From Desulfosudis oleivorans (GTDB lineage Bacteria; Desulfobacterota; Desulfobacteria; Desulfobacterales; SURF-7): a stretch of DNA of 64,000 bases. Under the pieces are notes generated by a model. The model ran no database searches. It saw nothing but the letters and a program-made list of their open reading frames with translations, and was not told where the DNA came from. Positions 41,398 to 49,969 of the stretch are shown here, in pieces. The position numbers were made by a program, and so were the translations under genes. Where the stretch lies: positions 124,001-188,000 of the forward strand of contig DYJD01000007.1 in assembly GCA_020723325.1 (NCBI GenBank), written 5' to 3'. The stretch's first letter is position 1, and each line of letters opens with the position of its first letter.

Positions 41398-43401
41398 ATG
41401 AAAAAGACCATCCGCTATTTACTTTTACTTTTGCTTCCATGGCTGGCCGGCTGCCACCGCTACAATGTTAAAATGCTGCCGCCGGAGGACATCAATATTA
41501 AATTTCAGGGCAGCCCCTTTGCGGCCCATATGAGCCTTTACCTGGCGCCGGATCTGAAATCCCATGTCTGGTATGGCCGGGCTACGAACATCGAGTCTAA
41601 AGGCAATCGTTTTGAAATTCCTATCGGCCCAACCCTTGCCGCAGCTTCCCAAAAAACCTTCGAAAGCCTGTTCACCCGCATCAACATGGCGGATCAACCG
41701 GAAATCCTGCCCGGTACGGTGGGGCTCATTGTGCCCAGCCTGTACCGCTATTATTTCGGTCACTACGACCGTGTTTTCAGCTCGGGAACCTTGCGGGCCT
41801 TTGTCGAAATGCGTTTTAAGATCGTGGACGGCCAAGGCAAGACCGTATTTGATGAGTATATCCTCGGCTCCGGCGAAAAAAAAATGGAAGCCTATACCGG
41901 CCGGGGTGAACAATGGAATGAGGCCCTTCCCGGCATCACTCAGGCCGCGGTGGAGGACACCTTTCAACAACTGATCAACCGCCTGGCCGAATCCCAATCC
42001 TTCATAGAATATGTTGCCAATCCCCCGCCGGTGAAAAAAATTGAAGATATTGCGGTTGCGCCGTCGCCACCGCCTCCTCCCCCGCCGGAACCGGAGAAGC
42101 AGAAGATTTGCAAACTGTATATCAATGCCGACCCCCAGGACGCCAAGATTCGAATCCGCAACATCAAGCCGCTGTATACCCCCGGCATTCAACTGGGCAG
42201 TGGTCGCTATAAAGTGGAAGTTTCCAAAACCGGTTATAAAACACGAACCGAATGGGTCCACATCGGTGAAGAGGAAGAATTGCGCGTCGACATGGCTTTG
42301 ACCAAGCTGGAAGAACCTCCGCCGGTGAAAAAAGAGGAGTTGCTCACTGCCAAAAAAGAAGAGGTGGTCCCTGTCCAAAAAGAGCCGGTAGCTACTCCCA
42401 AAAAAGAAGAAGCCCCCCTTGCAAAAAGAGAAAAATCATCGGTCATCAAAAGTGCAGAAGCGGCCCCATTGAAACGCGAGGAACCAACCCCCGCCAAACA
42501 AGCGACCGCGGCGGCCCCGCCTCCCAAGGAAGAAGCGGATGTGTTTGATAAAATCAAAGAAACCTTCGGGGCTTCCTCCACAGCGGACAAGGAGGAACCG
42601 CCGGCCGGGCCCATGACTTCTCGGCAATACTGGGCGGTCATCATCGGCATTTCCGCTTATGCCGACAGTCGCATTCCTTCGCTGCGCTATGCCACCTCGG
42701 ACGCCAAAGGCTTGTATGATTGGCTGGTCTCCACCAGCGGCGGCAAATATCCTCCCAAAAACGTCACCCTGTTGCTGGATAAAAAGGCCACCAACAGCAA
42801 CATTAAAACCGCCTTGTTCTCCTGGCTGCGCCAGGCCCTTGAGGAGGATGTGGTCATCATTTATTTTGCCGGCCACGGCTCCCCGGATTCGCCGGATACC
42901 CCGGACAACCTGTATCTGTTGCCCTATGACACCCAATACGACAATATCGCCTCCACCGGCTTCCCCATGTGGGACATTGAAACCGCCCTGAAACGCTTCA
43001 TCCGCGCCAAAAGCGTGGTGGTAATCGCGGATGCCTGTCACAGCGGCGGCGTGGGCCAGGGCTTTGACGTGGCCCGGCGGGCCGTCCGGGCCGTGGACGT
43101 GAATCCCATCAGTTCAAGATTGGAACAATTGGCTCAGATTTCCGGCGGTGTGGCAGTCATCAGCGCTTCAGGGGACCGGCAGACCTCCCAGGAAGGCAAA
43201 CAATGGGGCGGCGGCCACGGTGTCTTCACCCATTTTCTGTTGGAAGGTGTCAGGGGAGAAGCGGACTACAACAAAGATCAGCGCGTCACCCTGGGCGAAC
43301 TGATTCCCTTTTTATCCGAACAAGTCCGCCGGGCCACCAAAAGCGCTCAAAGTCCCACCGTGGCCGGCAAATTCGATCCGGCCTTGTCCATGGGAAGATG
43401 A
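41398..43401 (+). CDS. Exported caspase-like (peptidase C14) lipoprotein
   Basis: About 667 residues. Lipoprotein signal (LPWLAGC, Cys near 18). Residues 20-215 form an unassigned beta-rich domain; a PEGA domain is at about 238-300 (LYINADPQDAKIRI, GRYKVEVSKTGYKTR); a Lys/Glu/Pro-rich repetitive linker follows to about 385. The caspase domain (about 405-650) has both dyad residues, His493 (YFAGHGSP) and Cys547 (IADACHSGG). Most bacterial caspase-like proteases are cytoplasmic; the lipid anchor puts this one in the periplasm. An ATG 36 codons upstream overlaps the previous gene and is rejected. Confidence 0.88.
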   Translation: MKKTIRYLLLLLLPWLAGCHRYNVKMLPPEDINIKFQGSPFAAHMSLYLAPDLKSHVWYGRATNIESKGNRFEIPIGPTLAAASQKTFESLFTRINMADQPEILPGTVGLIVPSLYRYYFGHYDRVFSSGTLRAFVEMRFKIVDGQGKTVFDEYILGSGEKKMEAYTGRGEQWNEALPGITQAAVEDTFQQLINRLAESQSFIEYVANPPPVKKIEDIAVAPSPPPPPPPEPEKQKICKLYINADPQDAKIRIRNIKPLYTPGIQLGSGRYKVEVSKTGYKTRTEWVHIGEEEELRVDMALTKLEEPPPVKKEELLTAKKEEVVPVQKEPVATPKKEEAPLAKREKSSVIKSAEAAPLKREEPTPAKQATAAAPPPKEEADVFDKIKETFGASSTADKEEPPAGPMTSRQYWAVIIGISAYADSRIPSLRYATSDAKGLYDWLVSTSGGKYPPKNVTLLLDKKATNSNIKTALFSWLRQALEEDVVIIYFAGHGSPDSPDTPDNLYLLPYDTQYDNIASTGFPMWDIETALKRFIRAKSVVVIADACHSGGVGQGFDVARRAVRAVDVNPISSRLEQLAQISGGVAVISASGDRQTSQEGKQWGGGHGVFTHFLLEGVRGEADYNKDQRVTLGELIPFLSEQVRRATKSAQSPTVAGKFDPALSMGR

Positions 43402-43442
43402 TCCGGATTTGATTCACCAAGGCCCCTGCTTTTAATGCTGTT

Positions 43443-43946
43443 TCAGCTTATTTTCGTCAGGGCCTTGCGCATCAGCTTCTCGGCGGCTTCTTTCTGAACA
43501 GGTTCGGCAGCCCCCGGCACCAGCATGGTGATGATCAGGTACCTTGCGCCTTTAAAAGTGTTGAGCTGGATCATGCCGTAGCCCGGGCTGGAATAAAACG
43601 AGCGATCGCCGACAGAAGGACCATCGGAAACCGCGATTTTCCTCTTTTTCAGTTCCGCCATCACCTTGTCCGCCGTTTCCCCGGCGCCCGCCGTCTTGAT
43701 TAAAATACTGAACACCCCATAGGAGCCGACCTTATACTCGCAGGGAACACCGCCGGCAGGATTGGCGTTGGCATTTGGTTTACCGTCGTCCACGCTTTGG
43801 CCGACAGCAGCTTGAATCTCTGCTTTGGTGAGCAGGGAGCATGGATCTATTTTGGAGGACTCCTCAGCGCCGACAACTCCGCTTAAACCGGTGACAACAA
43901 TGATTGCAATCAATAAGCTGTACTGCGGGAACATCCATCGATTCAT
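43443..43946 (-). CDS. Secreted protein of unknown function
   Basis: 167 residues with a signal peptide (about 1-27, GVVGAEE). The mature part has PCSLLTKAEIQAAVG followed by a Cys in PCEY, a pattern like DUF3558-type lipoproteins, but no firm family can be named. It lies convergent to the caspase gene and alone on its strand. Confidence 0.65.
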   Translation of the reverse strand: MNRWMFPQYSLLIAIIVVTGLSGVVGAEESSKIDPCSLLTKAEIQAAVGQSVDDGKPNANANPAGGVPCEYKVGSYGVFSILIKTAGAGETADKVMAELKKRKIAVSDGPSVGDRSFYSSPGYGMIQLNTFKGARYLIITMLVPGAAEPVQKEAAEKLMRKALTKIS

Positions 43947-44377
43947 TTTGCTTCCTTTCTAAGATTTGAAGGCACGATTTCTGTTAGTATCGGAAATACA
44001 TCTCTGCATTTATAGACAATTCTTTCCAGCATGTACATTCCTTTTTATGGCGATACTTGAAAAAACATACCTTCCGGACACCAGGGGGGCAATTCCTTTT
44101 CATCATCTTTTCACCTTTAAGCCACCGGCCTGAACAAATACGATTTTTTACTAGGTTACCCTCCTGAACATATACAACCGCTCAATGAGCATCGCAGTTA
44201 CGGTAGAGCTTCTATGTCCCTAACAATTGTTGAATCAAAGCCCCTTCGCGTTCTTCGCGCCTTTGCGAGAGAATATTTTTTCCAGACATAACAACTGCTG
44301 CCATAGCCGTTCTTTTCCTCTCGCCAAGCCGCCAAGCACGCCAAGAAAGCTCTTTTATTGCCAATATCAAAAAACCT
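43947..44377. other. 431-bp intergenic region with 9-bp and 7-bp repeats
   Basis: No gene is seen. A direct repeat CCTGAACAAATAC (44129) / CCTGAACATATAC (44163) lies 34 bp apart. Two 9-bp repeat arrays of opposite type occur at 44243-44270 and 44322-44347. A heptamer array at 44375-44395 overlaps the end of the next gene. Confidence 0.6.
44243..44347. repeat. Pair of 9-bp repeat arrays
   Basis: Left array: CTTCGCGTT, CTTCGCGCC, TTTGCGAGA (44243-44269). Right array: GCCAAGC-type units (CGCCAAG repeated at 9-8 bp) at 44322-44347. They are roughly complementary in sense and have about 50 bp between them. Confidence 0.65.
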
Positions 44378-44395
44378 TCAGCCTTCAGCCTTCAG
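44375..44395. repeat. 7-bp repeats encoding the end of the sigma-54 regulator
   Basis: CCTTCAG occurs three times without a gap. On the minus strand it supplies the codons for the final Leu-Lys-Ala-Glu-Gly and the stop codon of the regulator gene. Confidence 0.85.
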
Positions 44396-45958
44396 TCTAT
44401 TTACCTTAGCAGTTCCAATATACACTTCCCGAGCCTTCCGCCCAAAAGGAATCCCAAGTTTCCGCATCTTTTGCCGCAAAGTGGCTGGATGGATGTTCAG
44501 CAGGCCGGCGGCCCCCTGGGGGCCTTCGATGCGCCCGCCGGTTTTTTTCAAGGTCGCGCGGATGTGTGCGGCGATCATCTCATCCAAAGGCGCAACCGCA
44601 GCCGGACCATGCCCTCCTGATGGGGGTGCATCCATGACGCATGCATACTGCAGGTCATTGAAAGTCAACGGATTCTGCCCGCAAATGATCAGTGCCCGCT
44701 CCACCGCGTTTTCCAGCTCGCGCACATTGCCGGGCCAGTCATAAATCGTCAAGGTGCTGAGGGCCCCCGGCGCCAGGGTCGGCAAGTTCGGTACAGCCAG
44801 CTCCCGGGCTTTTTTCTGCAGAAAATGCTGGACCAGGGCCGGTATATCCATCTTGCGCCGCCGCAGGGGGGGGATTTCAATGGGAAAGACTTTCAGTCGG
44901 AAATAGAGATCCTCCCGGAAATTACCCTCACGAATCATCTTTTCCAGATCGCGATGGGTGGCGGCAATGATCCGGCAATCCACCTGCATGGGACCCTCCG
45001 CCCCCACCCTTTCGATTTCCTTGTCCTGCAACACCCGCAGGAGTCTGACCTGGGCTTCCAGGGGCAGTTCGCCGATTTCATCCAGGAAAATCGTGCCGCC
45101 GTCGGCCCGCTCAAAGCGTCCGCGTTTGGCGGCCAAGGCTCCGGTGAAAGCGCCTTTTTCATGGCCGAACAGCTCGCTGTCGATGAGGGAGTCGGTAATG
45201 GCGCCGCAATTCACCTTGATGAACGGCCCGTCCCGCCTGGATGAGCTGTTGTGAATGGATTTGGCAATGACCTCCTTGCCCACGCCGGTTTCACCCAGCA
45301 GCAGCACCGGGCTGTTGGAGCCGGCCACCTGACGGACCGCTTCCATGACTGCTTTCAGGCCGTAATCCGCACCGATGATCTGCTGATCACTTATCCGGAA
45401 AAGTTCGTCCTGGAGATAGCGCTTATCGTCCGCCAGACGATTTTTAAGCTCACGGACCTTGCGATAGCGCAGACTGTTGGTCAGGGCGATCCCCAGGGGC
45501 TCATTCAGCAGCTTCAGCAAATGTACATGCCCGGGAGTATACGGAATGAATTTCTCATTGATGATGATCAGGGCGCCCATGCGCTTGCCGGTCAAAACCA
45601 TTTCCACGGTGATGGAGGCCCCGTCCGGCCAGTTCAGAAGTTTGACAATGGAGTGGGCCGCGTCATCTTTACTGATCCTGCTGGTTATGGTAATGCGCGG
45701 TTCGGAAATGTTCGTGCGAAGCTGCCGCCGGTGCTGCAAGGGCACCGGGAATTTGATGGAAAGGGTGTTGCTGCCTTTCAGATCGGCCGTGGCAATGGTT
45801 TCATAGCTTTCCTCATCCGGCAGATAAACAACATACCCCATGAAATCCGCCGGAATATATTCCCGGATGTAGAGCAGGCAGGCCCGCAAGGCCTTGTCAA
45901 TTTCAAGATTGCCGCAGATCCGCAGGGTGGCTTCCCGAAAAAAAATGTTTTCATCCAT
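44378..45958 (-). CDS. Sigma-54-dependent transcriptional activator (GAF-AAA-Fis)
   Basis: About 527 residues. An N-terminal GAF-type sensor (about 15-165), a short coiled linker, then the AAA+ domain (about 200-430) with Walker A GETGVGKE, the sigma-54 contact GAFTGA (in GHEKGAFTGALAAKRGRFE), Walker B and the Arg finger RLKVFPIEIPPLR. A Fis-type HTH ends the protein. Lack of a receiver domain suggests direct signal binding by the GAF. ATG 45958 is preferred; the longer frame starts in the divergent promoter region. A sigma-54 promoter faces the other way at 46144, upstream of the flavoenzyme. Confidence 0.9.
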   Translation of the reverse strand: MDENIFFREATLRICGNLEIDKALRACLLYIREYIPADFMGYVVYLPDEESYETIATADLKGSNTLSIKFPVPLQHRRQLRTNISEPRITITSRISKDDAAHSIVKLLNWPDGASITVEMVLTGKRMGALIIINEKFIPYTPGHVHLLKLLNEPLGIALTNSLRYRKVRELKNRLADDKRYLQDELFRISDQQIIGADYGLKAVMEAVRQVAGSNSPVLLLGETGVGKEVIAKSIHNSSSRRDGPFIKVNCGAITDSLIDSELFGHEKGAFTGALAAKRGRFERADGGTIFLDEIGELPLEAQVRLLRVLQDKEIERVGAEGPMQVDCRIIAATHRDLEKMIREGNFREDLYFRLKVFPIEIPPLRRRKMDIPALVQHFLQKKARELAVPNLPTLAPGALSTLTIYDWPGNVRELENAVERALIICGQNPLTFNDLQYACVMDAPPSGGHGPAAVAPLDEMIAAHIRATLKKTGGRIEGPQGAAGLLNIHPATLRQKMRKLGIPFGRKAREVYIGTAKVNRLKAEG

Positions 45959-46143
45959 GGTTTTGCACGATTCCTCAAGAGCAACTGTATTATCACACAG
46001 TTTATCAGGATACCATGCTATTTGCCAGAAGTATCTGTGCAATGGTACAGAAAAAGCTATAAAATGAATCAGCATCTTTCAGGATCAGGGCTGCATTGAC
46101 AAAACCATTTAACTTATCAGGAGATATTTTCACACAGGCAAAA

Positions 46144-46159
46144 TGGCATCAAAACTGCA
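46144..46159 (+). promoter_or_regulatory. Sigma-54 promoter of the flavoenzyme operon
   Basis: TGGCATCAAAACTGCA matches the TGGCAC-G-N4-TTGCA consensus at 13 of 16 possible positions counted with N, keeping both invariant GG and GC doublets at correct spacing. It ends 29 bases before the ATG at 46189. The activator gene is divergent, so the operon is very likely its target. Confidence 0.75.
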
Positions 46160-46188
46160 GGACCCTTTTTAAAATTAAAGGAGATGCC

Positions 46189-48189
46189 ATGTACCGTCAT
46201 TTATTCAGCCCCATTCGTATCAACCGTCTTGAACTGAAAAACCGCATTGCCTACCCGGCCCTGGGCCTCTTGTTTTCCCATGACCGCAAATTGAATGACA
46301 AGTATTTCCATTATTTTGTGGAGCGGGCCAAGGGCGGCGTCGGGCTCTTGACCATTGGGCCGGTGGGTGTGGATTTTCTTGGTTCCGGACATTTGGTCCT
46401 TGCCCTTGATCAGGATGAAGCCATTCCGGCCTTTCAAAAACTGACTTCCGCCATCAAAAAAGCCGGGGCCAGCCCCTGGATACAATTGTTCCATGCCGGC
46501 GGCTATTCCCATCCCATCCTCATCGACGGTCGGCAGCCCATGGCGCCATCCGCCGTGTTCTCCGCCTATTCCAAGACCACTCCCAGGGAAATGACCATTG
46601 AAGATATCGAAACCGTCAAGGAAGCCTTTGCCCGGGCCGCTGCACGGGCACAGGCAGCCGGTTTTGACGGTGTGGAACTCATCGCCTCGGGCGGCTACCT
46701 TATCACCCAATTCCTTTCGCCCCTTAGAAATACACGGACCGACGCTTACGGCGGCAGTTTTGAAAACCGCATGCGCTTCCCTGCTGAACTGATCCAACTG
46801 GTACGCAAACGCCTCGGACCGGATTTTCCCCTGACCGTGCGCATGGCCGGCAATGATTTTGTTATCGGCAGCAACACCGACTCTGAAACCCCGCAAATCG
46901 CCGCCGTCTATGAAAGTAACGGGGTGGATGCCATCAATGTCACCGGCGGCTGGCATGAAGCCCGCATCCCCCAGTTGCCCATGGAACTGCCCAGATCCGC
47001 CTTTGCCTTTCTGGCCCTGAACATTAAAAAGGCGGTATCCATCCCGGTGATGGCTTCCAACCGCATCGCTACCCCGGATGAGGCCGAGGCCATCCTCCGG
47101 GACGGCTATGCCGATATGGTGAATCTGGGTCGCGTGCTTATCGCCGACCCCCAATGGCCCAACAAAGCCTTTGAGGGCCGCAAGGAGGAGATCCGGCCCT
47201 GCACCGCCTGCTCCCAGGGGTGCACGGATCAGGTGTTCCAGGGCAAACCGGTCTTTTGCGTGGGCAATCCCCTGGCCGGTTTTGAAGCCGAACGACAAGT
47301 ATTAAAAAGCGAACTGCCCAAGAAAGTGATGGTCATCGGCGCCGGGGCTGCCGGTTTGGAAGCGGCCGTGACCGCGGCCATGGCCGGTCACCAGGTCACG
47401 CTGTATGACAAGGATAAGGATATCGGCGGTCAATTGTGGGCTGCCGGGGCCCCGCCCCATAAAAAGGAGCTTTGGGAGTATATTCGCTACTACCGGGCCA
47501 TGTTGCGCAAATATCCCATCGGGTTGCATCTGGGCACGGAAGTCACACCGGAATTGATCCGGGAACAGGGGCCAGATCATGTCATCGTGGCGGAAGGCGC
47601 CCGGCCCCTGCTGCCGCCCATTCCAGGCATAGACGGCCCGCGGGTATTGAATGCCTGGGAAGTATTGCAGAACAATCCCTTGCTGGGCAAGAACGTGGCC
47701 GTGATCGGCGGCGGCGCCGTGGGACTCGAAACCGCCTTATTCGTGGCTGCCAAGGGTACGCTGACCCCGGAGATCCTGCACTTCCTCTTGGCCTATGATG
47801 CAGTCAGTCCCGAACGTCTGCGCCGCCTCATGTTTCAAGGCAGCGCAAAGGTGACGGTTTTTGAAATGCTGCCCACTGCCGGCAAGGATGTGGGCAAGTC
47901 CACCAAATGGGTGCTGTTCGATAACTTGAAACGCTATGGCGTGACTATTATAACCAATGCCAGGGTCACCAAAATGGACCATGGCCGCATATTCTATGAG
48001 CAGGATGGGGCAATCCAGGAGCAGTCCTTTGACAATGTGATCATTGCCTCAGGTTCCAAGCCCCGGCAAACCCTTTCCAGGCAGCTCCAGGAAAAAGGCA
48101 TACCCTATACTACGGTGGGAGATTGCATCCGGCCGGGAAAAATCAATGACGCCATCCATGGCGGTTTCATGGCAGCGCGAAATCTATAA
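46189..48189 (+). CDS. NADH:flavin oxidoreductase (2,4-dienoyl-CoA reductase-like)
   Basis: 667 residues. FMN TIM-barrel (about 1-330) in the Old-Yellow-Enzyme family, an Fe-S cysteine set CTACSQGCTDQ with a further Cys (about 338, 341, 345 and 357), then FAD/NAD Rossmann domains (VMVIGAGAAGLEAAVTAAMAG near 380 and NVAVIGGGAVGLETALFVAA). This is the FadH/trimethylamine-dehydrogenase architecture. ATG 46189 with AAAGGAG is supported by a sigma-54 promoter placed within the longer frame. It and the next gene are likely one transcript, for an inducible reductive step on an unsaturated acyl or similar compound. Confidence 0.9.
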   Translation: MYRHLFSPIRINRLELKNRIAYPALGLLFSHDRKLNDKYFHYFVERAKGGVGLLTIGPVGVDFLGSGHLVLALDQDEAIPAFQKLTSAIKKAGASPWIQLFHAGGYSHPILIDGRQPMAPSAVFSAYSKTTPREMTIEDIETVKEAFARAAARAQAAGFDGVELIASGGYLITQFLSPLRNTRTDAYGGSFENRMRFPAELIQLVRKRLGPDFPLTVRMAGNDFVIGSNTDSETPQIAAVYESNGVDAINVTGGWHEARIPQLPMELPRSAFAFLALNIKKAVSIPVMASNRIATPDEAEAILRDGYADMVNLGRVLIADPQWPNKAFEGRKEEIRPCTACSQGCTDQVFQGKPVFCVGNPLAGFEAERQVLKSELPKKVMVIGAGAAGLEAAVTAAMAGHQVTLYDKDKDIGGQLWAAGAPPHKKELWEYIRYYRAMLRKYPIGLHLGTEVTPELIREQGPDHVIVAEGARPLLPPIPGIDGPRVLNAWEVLQNNPLLGKNVAVIGGGAVGLETALFVAAKGTLTPEILHFLLAYDAVSPERLRRLMFQGSAKVTVFEMLPTAGKDVGKSTKWVLFDNLKRYGVTIITNARVTKMDHGRIFYEQDGAIQEQSFDNVIIASGSKPRQTLSRQLQEKGIPYTTVGDCIRPGKINDAIHGGFMAARNL

Positions 48190-48204
48190 GGGAGAGGAAA
48201 AGAT

Positions 48205-49305
48205 ATGAATAATACCGTATATCAACGTTTGAGAGCCCAGTTGGATCAATATTCCGTCGGATTTCCAGCGACCTCCTCCGGGATAGAGTACCGTATCCTC
48301 AAGCGCCTGTTCAGTGAGGAAGAGGCTGCCATGTATCTGGATCTGAGCCTGATGTTGGAAGAGCCCGGCTCCATTGCCCAGCGCACCGGCCGCGATGCTG
48401 CGGACACCCGCAAAATTCTTGAGCAGATGGTGGAGAAAGGGTTGATTTTCAGACTGCAAAAAAACCAAACCGCGCGCTATGCGGCGGTCCCCTTCGTGAT
48501 CGGCTCCTACGAGTTTCAGTTGAACCGCATGGATCGTGAATTGGCGGAGCTGACCGAAGCCTATTTTGTGGAAGCCTTTCTGCCGAACCTTGCCGGCAAG
48601 ATGCCGCCCTTGCGGACCATTCCGGTTCAGCGCTCGGTGGATGTGAAGCATAAGGTCGCGTCCTATGCCGATGCCCGGGATATCATCGCCGGCAAGCAGA
48701 AAATCGCCGTGGCCGATTGCATCTGCCGCAAGCAGCAGGGGCTGCTGAACAAGGGCTGCGACAAGCCCCTGGAAGTCTGCCTGGTATTCGGCTCCCATGC
48801 CGACTATTATGTCGAAAAGAAAATGGCGCGTTTCATCGACCAGGCCCAAGCACTGGCCATCCTGGACCAATGCGAAAAAGCCGGCCTGGTGAATCAGCCT
48901 GCCAACATGCTCAATCCGGGCGGCATGTGCAACTGCTGTAAGGATTGCTGCGGCGTGCTGCGCAGTTTGAATCAAATGCCCAAACCAGCGGAAATGGTGT
49001 GCAACAACTATACGGCGGTGGTGGATGCCGAGACATGCAGCGCTTGCGAAGTCTGCCTGGACCGCTGCCAAATGGCGGCCGTTTTCATGAATGCGGCTTC
49101 AAGCGCCGAAGTCGATCCGAACCGGTGCATCGGCTGCGGCCTGTGTGTCACCACTTGCCCAACAGAAGCCATTCACCTGGAAACGAAGCCGGCCGATCAA
49201 CAGCGCACTCCCCCAGCCGGCGGCCGGGAACTGATGGATGTAACCGCCAAAATTCGCGGAACATCCTTGATGCCTTTGTCCATTTCACACAATCGGGATT
49301 CTTGA
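48205..49305 (+). CDS. Winged-helix/4Fe-4S ferredoxin-type protein
   Basis: 366 residues. The N-terminal part has a helix-turn-helix-like stretch (about 50-95, SIAQRTGRDAADTRKILEQM). A Cys-rich middle (ADCICRKQQGLLNKGC..., then MCNCCKDCCGVL) and two ferredoxin clusters (CSACEVCLDRC and CIGCGLCVTTCP) follow at about 277-330. This pattern is found in 4Fe-4S proteins near FMN oxidoreductases and in sigma-54-controlled operons. It probably gives electrons to the flavoenzyme encoded 16 bases upstream, or receives them. Confidence 0.8.
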   Translation: MNNTVYQRLRAQLDQYSVGFPATSSGIEYRILKRLFSEEEAAMYLDLSLMLEEPGSIAQRTGRDAADTRKILEQMVEKGLIFRLQKNQTARYAAVPFVIGSYEFQLNRMDRELAELTEAYFVEAFLPNLAGKMPPLRTIPVQRSVDVKHKVASYADARDIIAGKQKIAVADCICRKQQGLLNKGCDKPLEVCLVFGSHADYYVEKKMARFIDQAQALAILDQCEKAGLVNQPANMLNPGGMCNCCKDCCGVLRSLNQMPKPAEMVCNNYTAVVDAETCSACEVCLDRCQMAAVFMNAASSAEVDPNRCIGCGLCVTTCPTEAIHLETKPADQQRTPPAGGRELMDVTAKIRGTSLMPLSISHNRDS

Positions 49306-49321
49306 AAATATGGAATGAAAA

Positions 49322-49792
49322 TTATTTTTCGAGTTTTCGCTGGATGCTCTTCACAGACGGTTTCTGCATGAGCTGTATAAATTTCGGATTATTCATAAGT
49401 GCGGCCACATCATTGGAATTGACGGCCTTCATGATCTCCGGGTCTTCCATGATTTTTTTAAAGTCCGGATCATTGCTGAGGACCTGGAGCATGTCCAACA
49501 TCTCCTGGTCGGTCATCATCTGCTGCTGAAGGTTTGTGATTTCACTGCTTTGCCGGGATGAACCAGCCGCAGCCGATGAACCCCGCGGTCGGATGGCCCG
49601 GACCTTGGAATCTTCAATGGCCAGGTTTCCCATGGCAGCCGTCTTGATGGTATAAACACCATTGTTCAGGGCGATGATCTCCCCGGTGATGACGCTGCCG
49701 TCGCTCAGCTCGATTTCCTTGATCTCACCGGCAAAGGCTGTTGCTGCTATCACAGTGATGCAACAGAATAGAAAAAGGAATATTCGTTTCAT
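49322..49792 (-). CDS. Secreted protein with SH3-like and Asp-Pro repeat segments
   Basis: About 156 residues with a signal peptide (1-20, AFAGE). Residues 22-65 (IELSDGSVITGEIIAL, VYTIKTAAMGNLAIEDSKV) look like a small beta barrel of the kind that binds nucleic acid or peptide. Residues 90-150 have repeated short helices ending in Asp-Pro or Asn-Pro (SNDPDFKKIMEDPEIM, MNNPKFIQLMQKP), reminiscent of STI1 motifs. Start ATG 49792; GTG 49798 is possible. Function not known. Confidence 0.6.
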   Translation of the reverse strand: MKRIFLFLFCCITVIAATAFAGEIKEIELSDGSVITGEIIALNNGVYTIKTAAMGNLAIEDSKVRAIRPRGSSAAAGSSRQSSEITNLQQQMMTDQEMLDMLQVLSNDPDFKKIMEDPEIMKAVNSNDVAALMNNPKFIQLMQKPSVKSIQRKLEK

Positions 49793-49828
49793 GCTCACTT
49801 AATAGCGTAAATCATCTAAAATGGCAAC

Positions 49829-49856
49829 GTAGGGGCGAAAAATTTTTCGCCCCTAC
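49829..49856. repeat. 28-bp perfect palindrome (REP type)
   Basis: GTAGGGGCGAAAAA (49829-49842) meets its exact reverse complement (49843-49856). Non-coding, between the small secreted protein and the ATP-grasp gene. This type of GGGGCGAAAAA palindrome is dispersed in many deltaproteobacteria. A hairpin of this strength could end transcription in either direction. Confidence 0.85.
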
Positions 49857-49969
49857 GGATCCGTGCCCGCCTGGTTTCATTCCGATGCACATCTTTCTTT
49901 TTAATGATAAAATTGCTATTATGAACTTTCACAGTTAATTTCAATGATCCTTTGTTCAACAGGAGCCCC

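Noticed and set aside
43163-43442. A terminator after the caspase gene
   Set aside because: No stable hairpin with T-run is visible between 43402 and 43442.
45251-46099. A 282-codon open frame on the plus strand opposite the sigma-54 activator
   Set aside because: It is the complement of a gene with clear AAA+ motifs, has no ribosome binding site and a composition typical of antisense frames. Similar long antisense frames at 46201-47298, 59412-60461 and 60546-61505 were rejected for the same reason.
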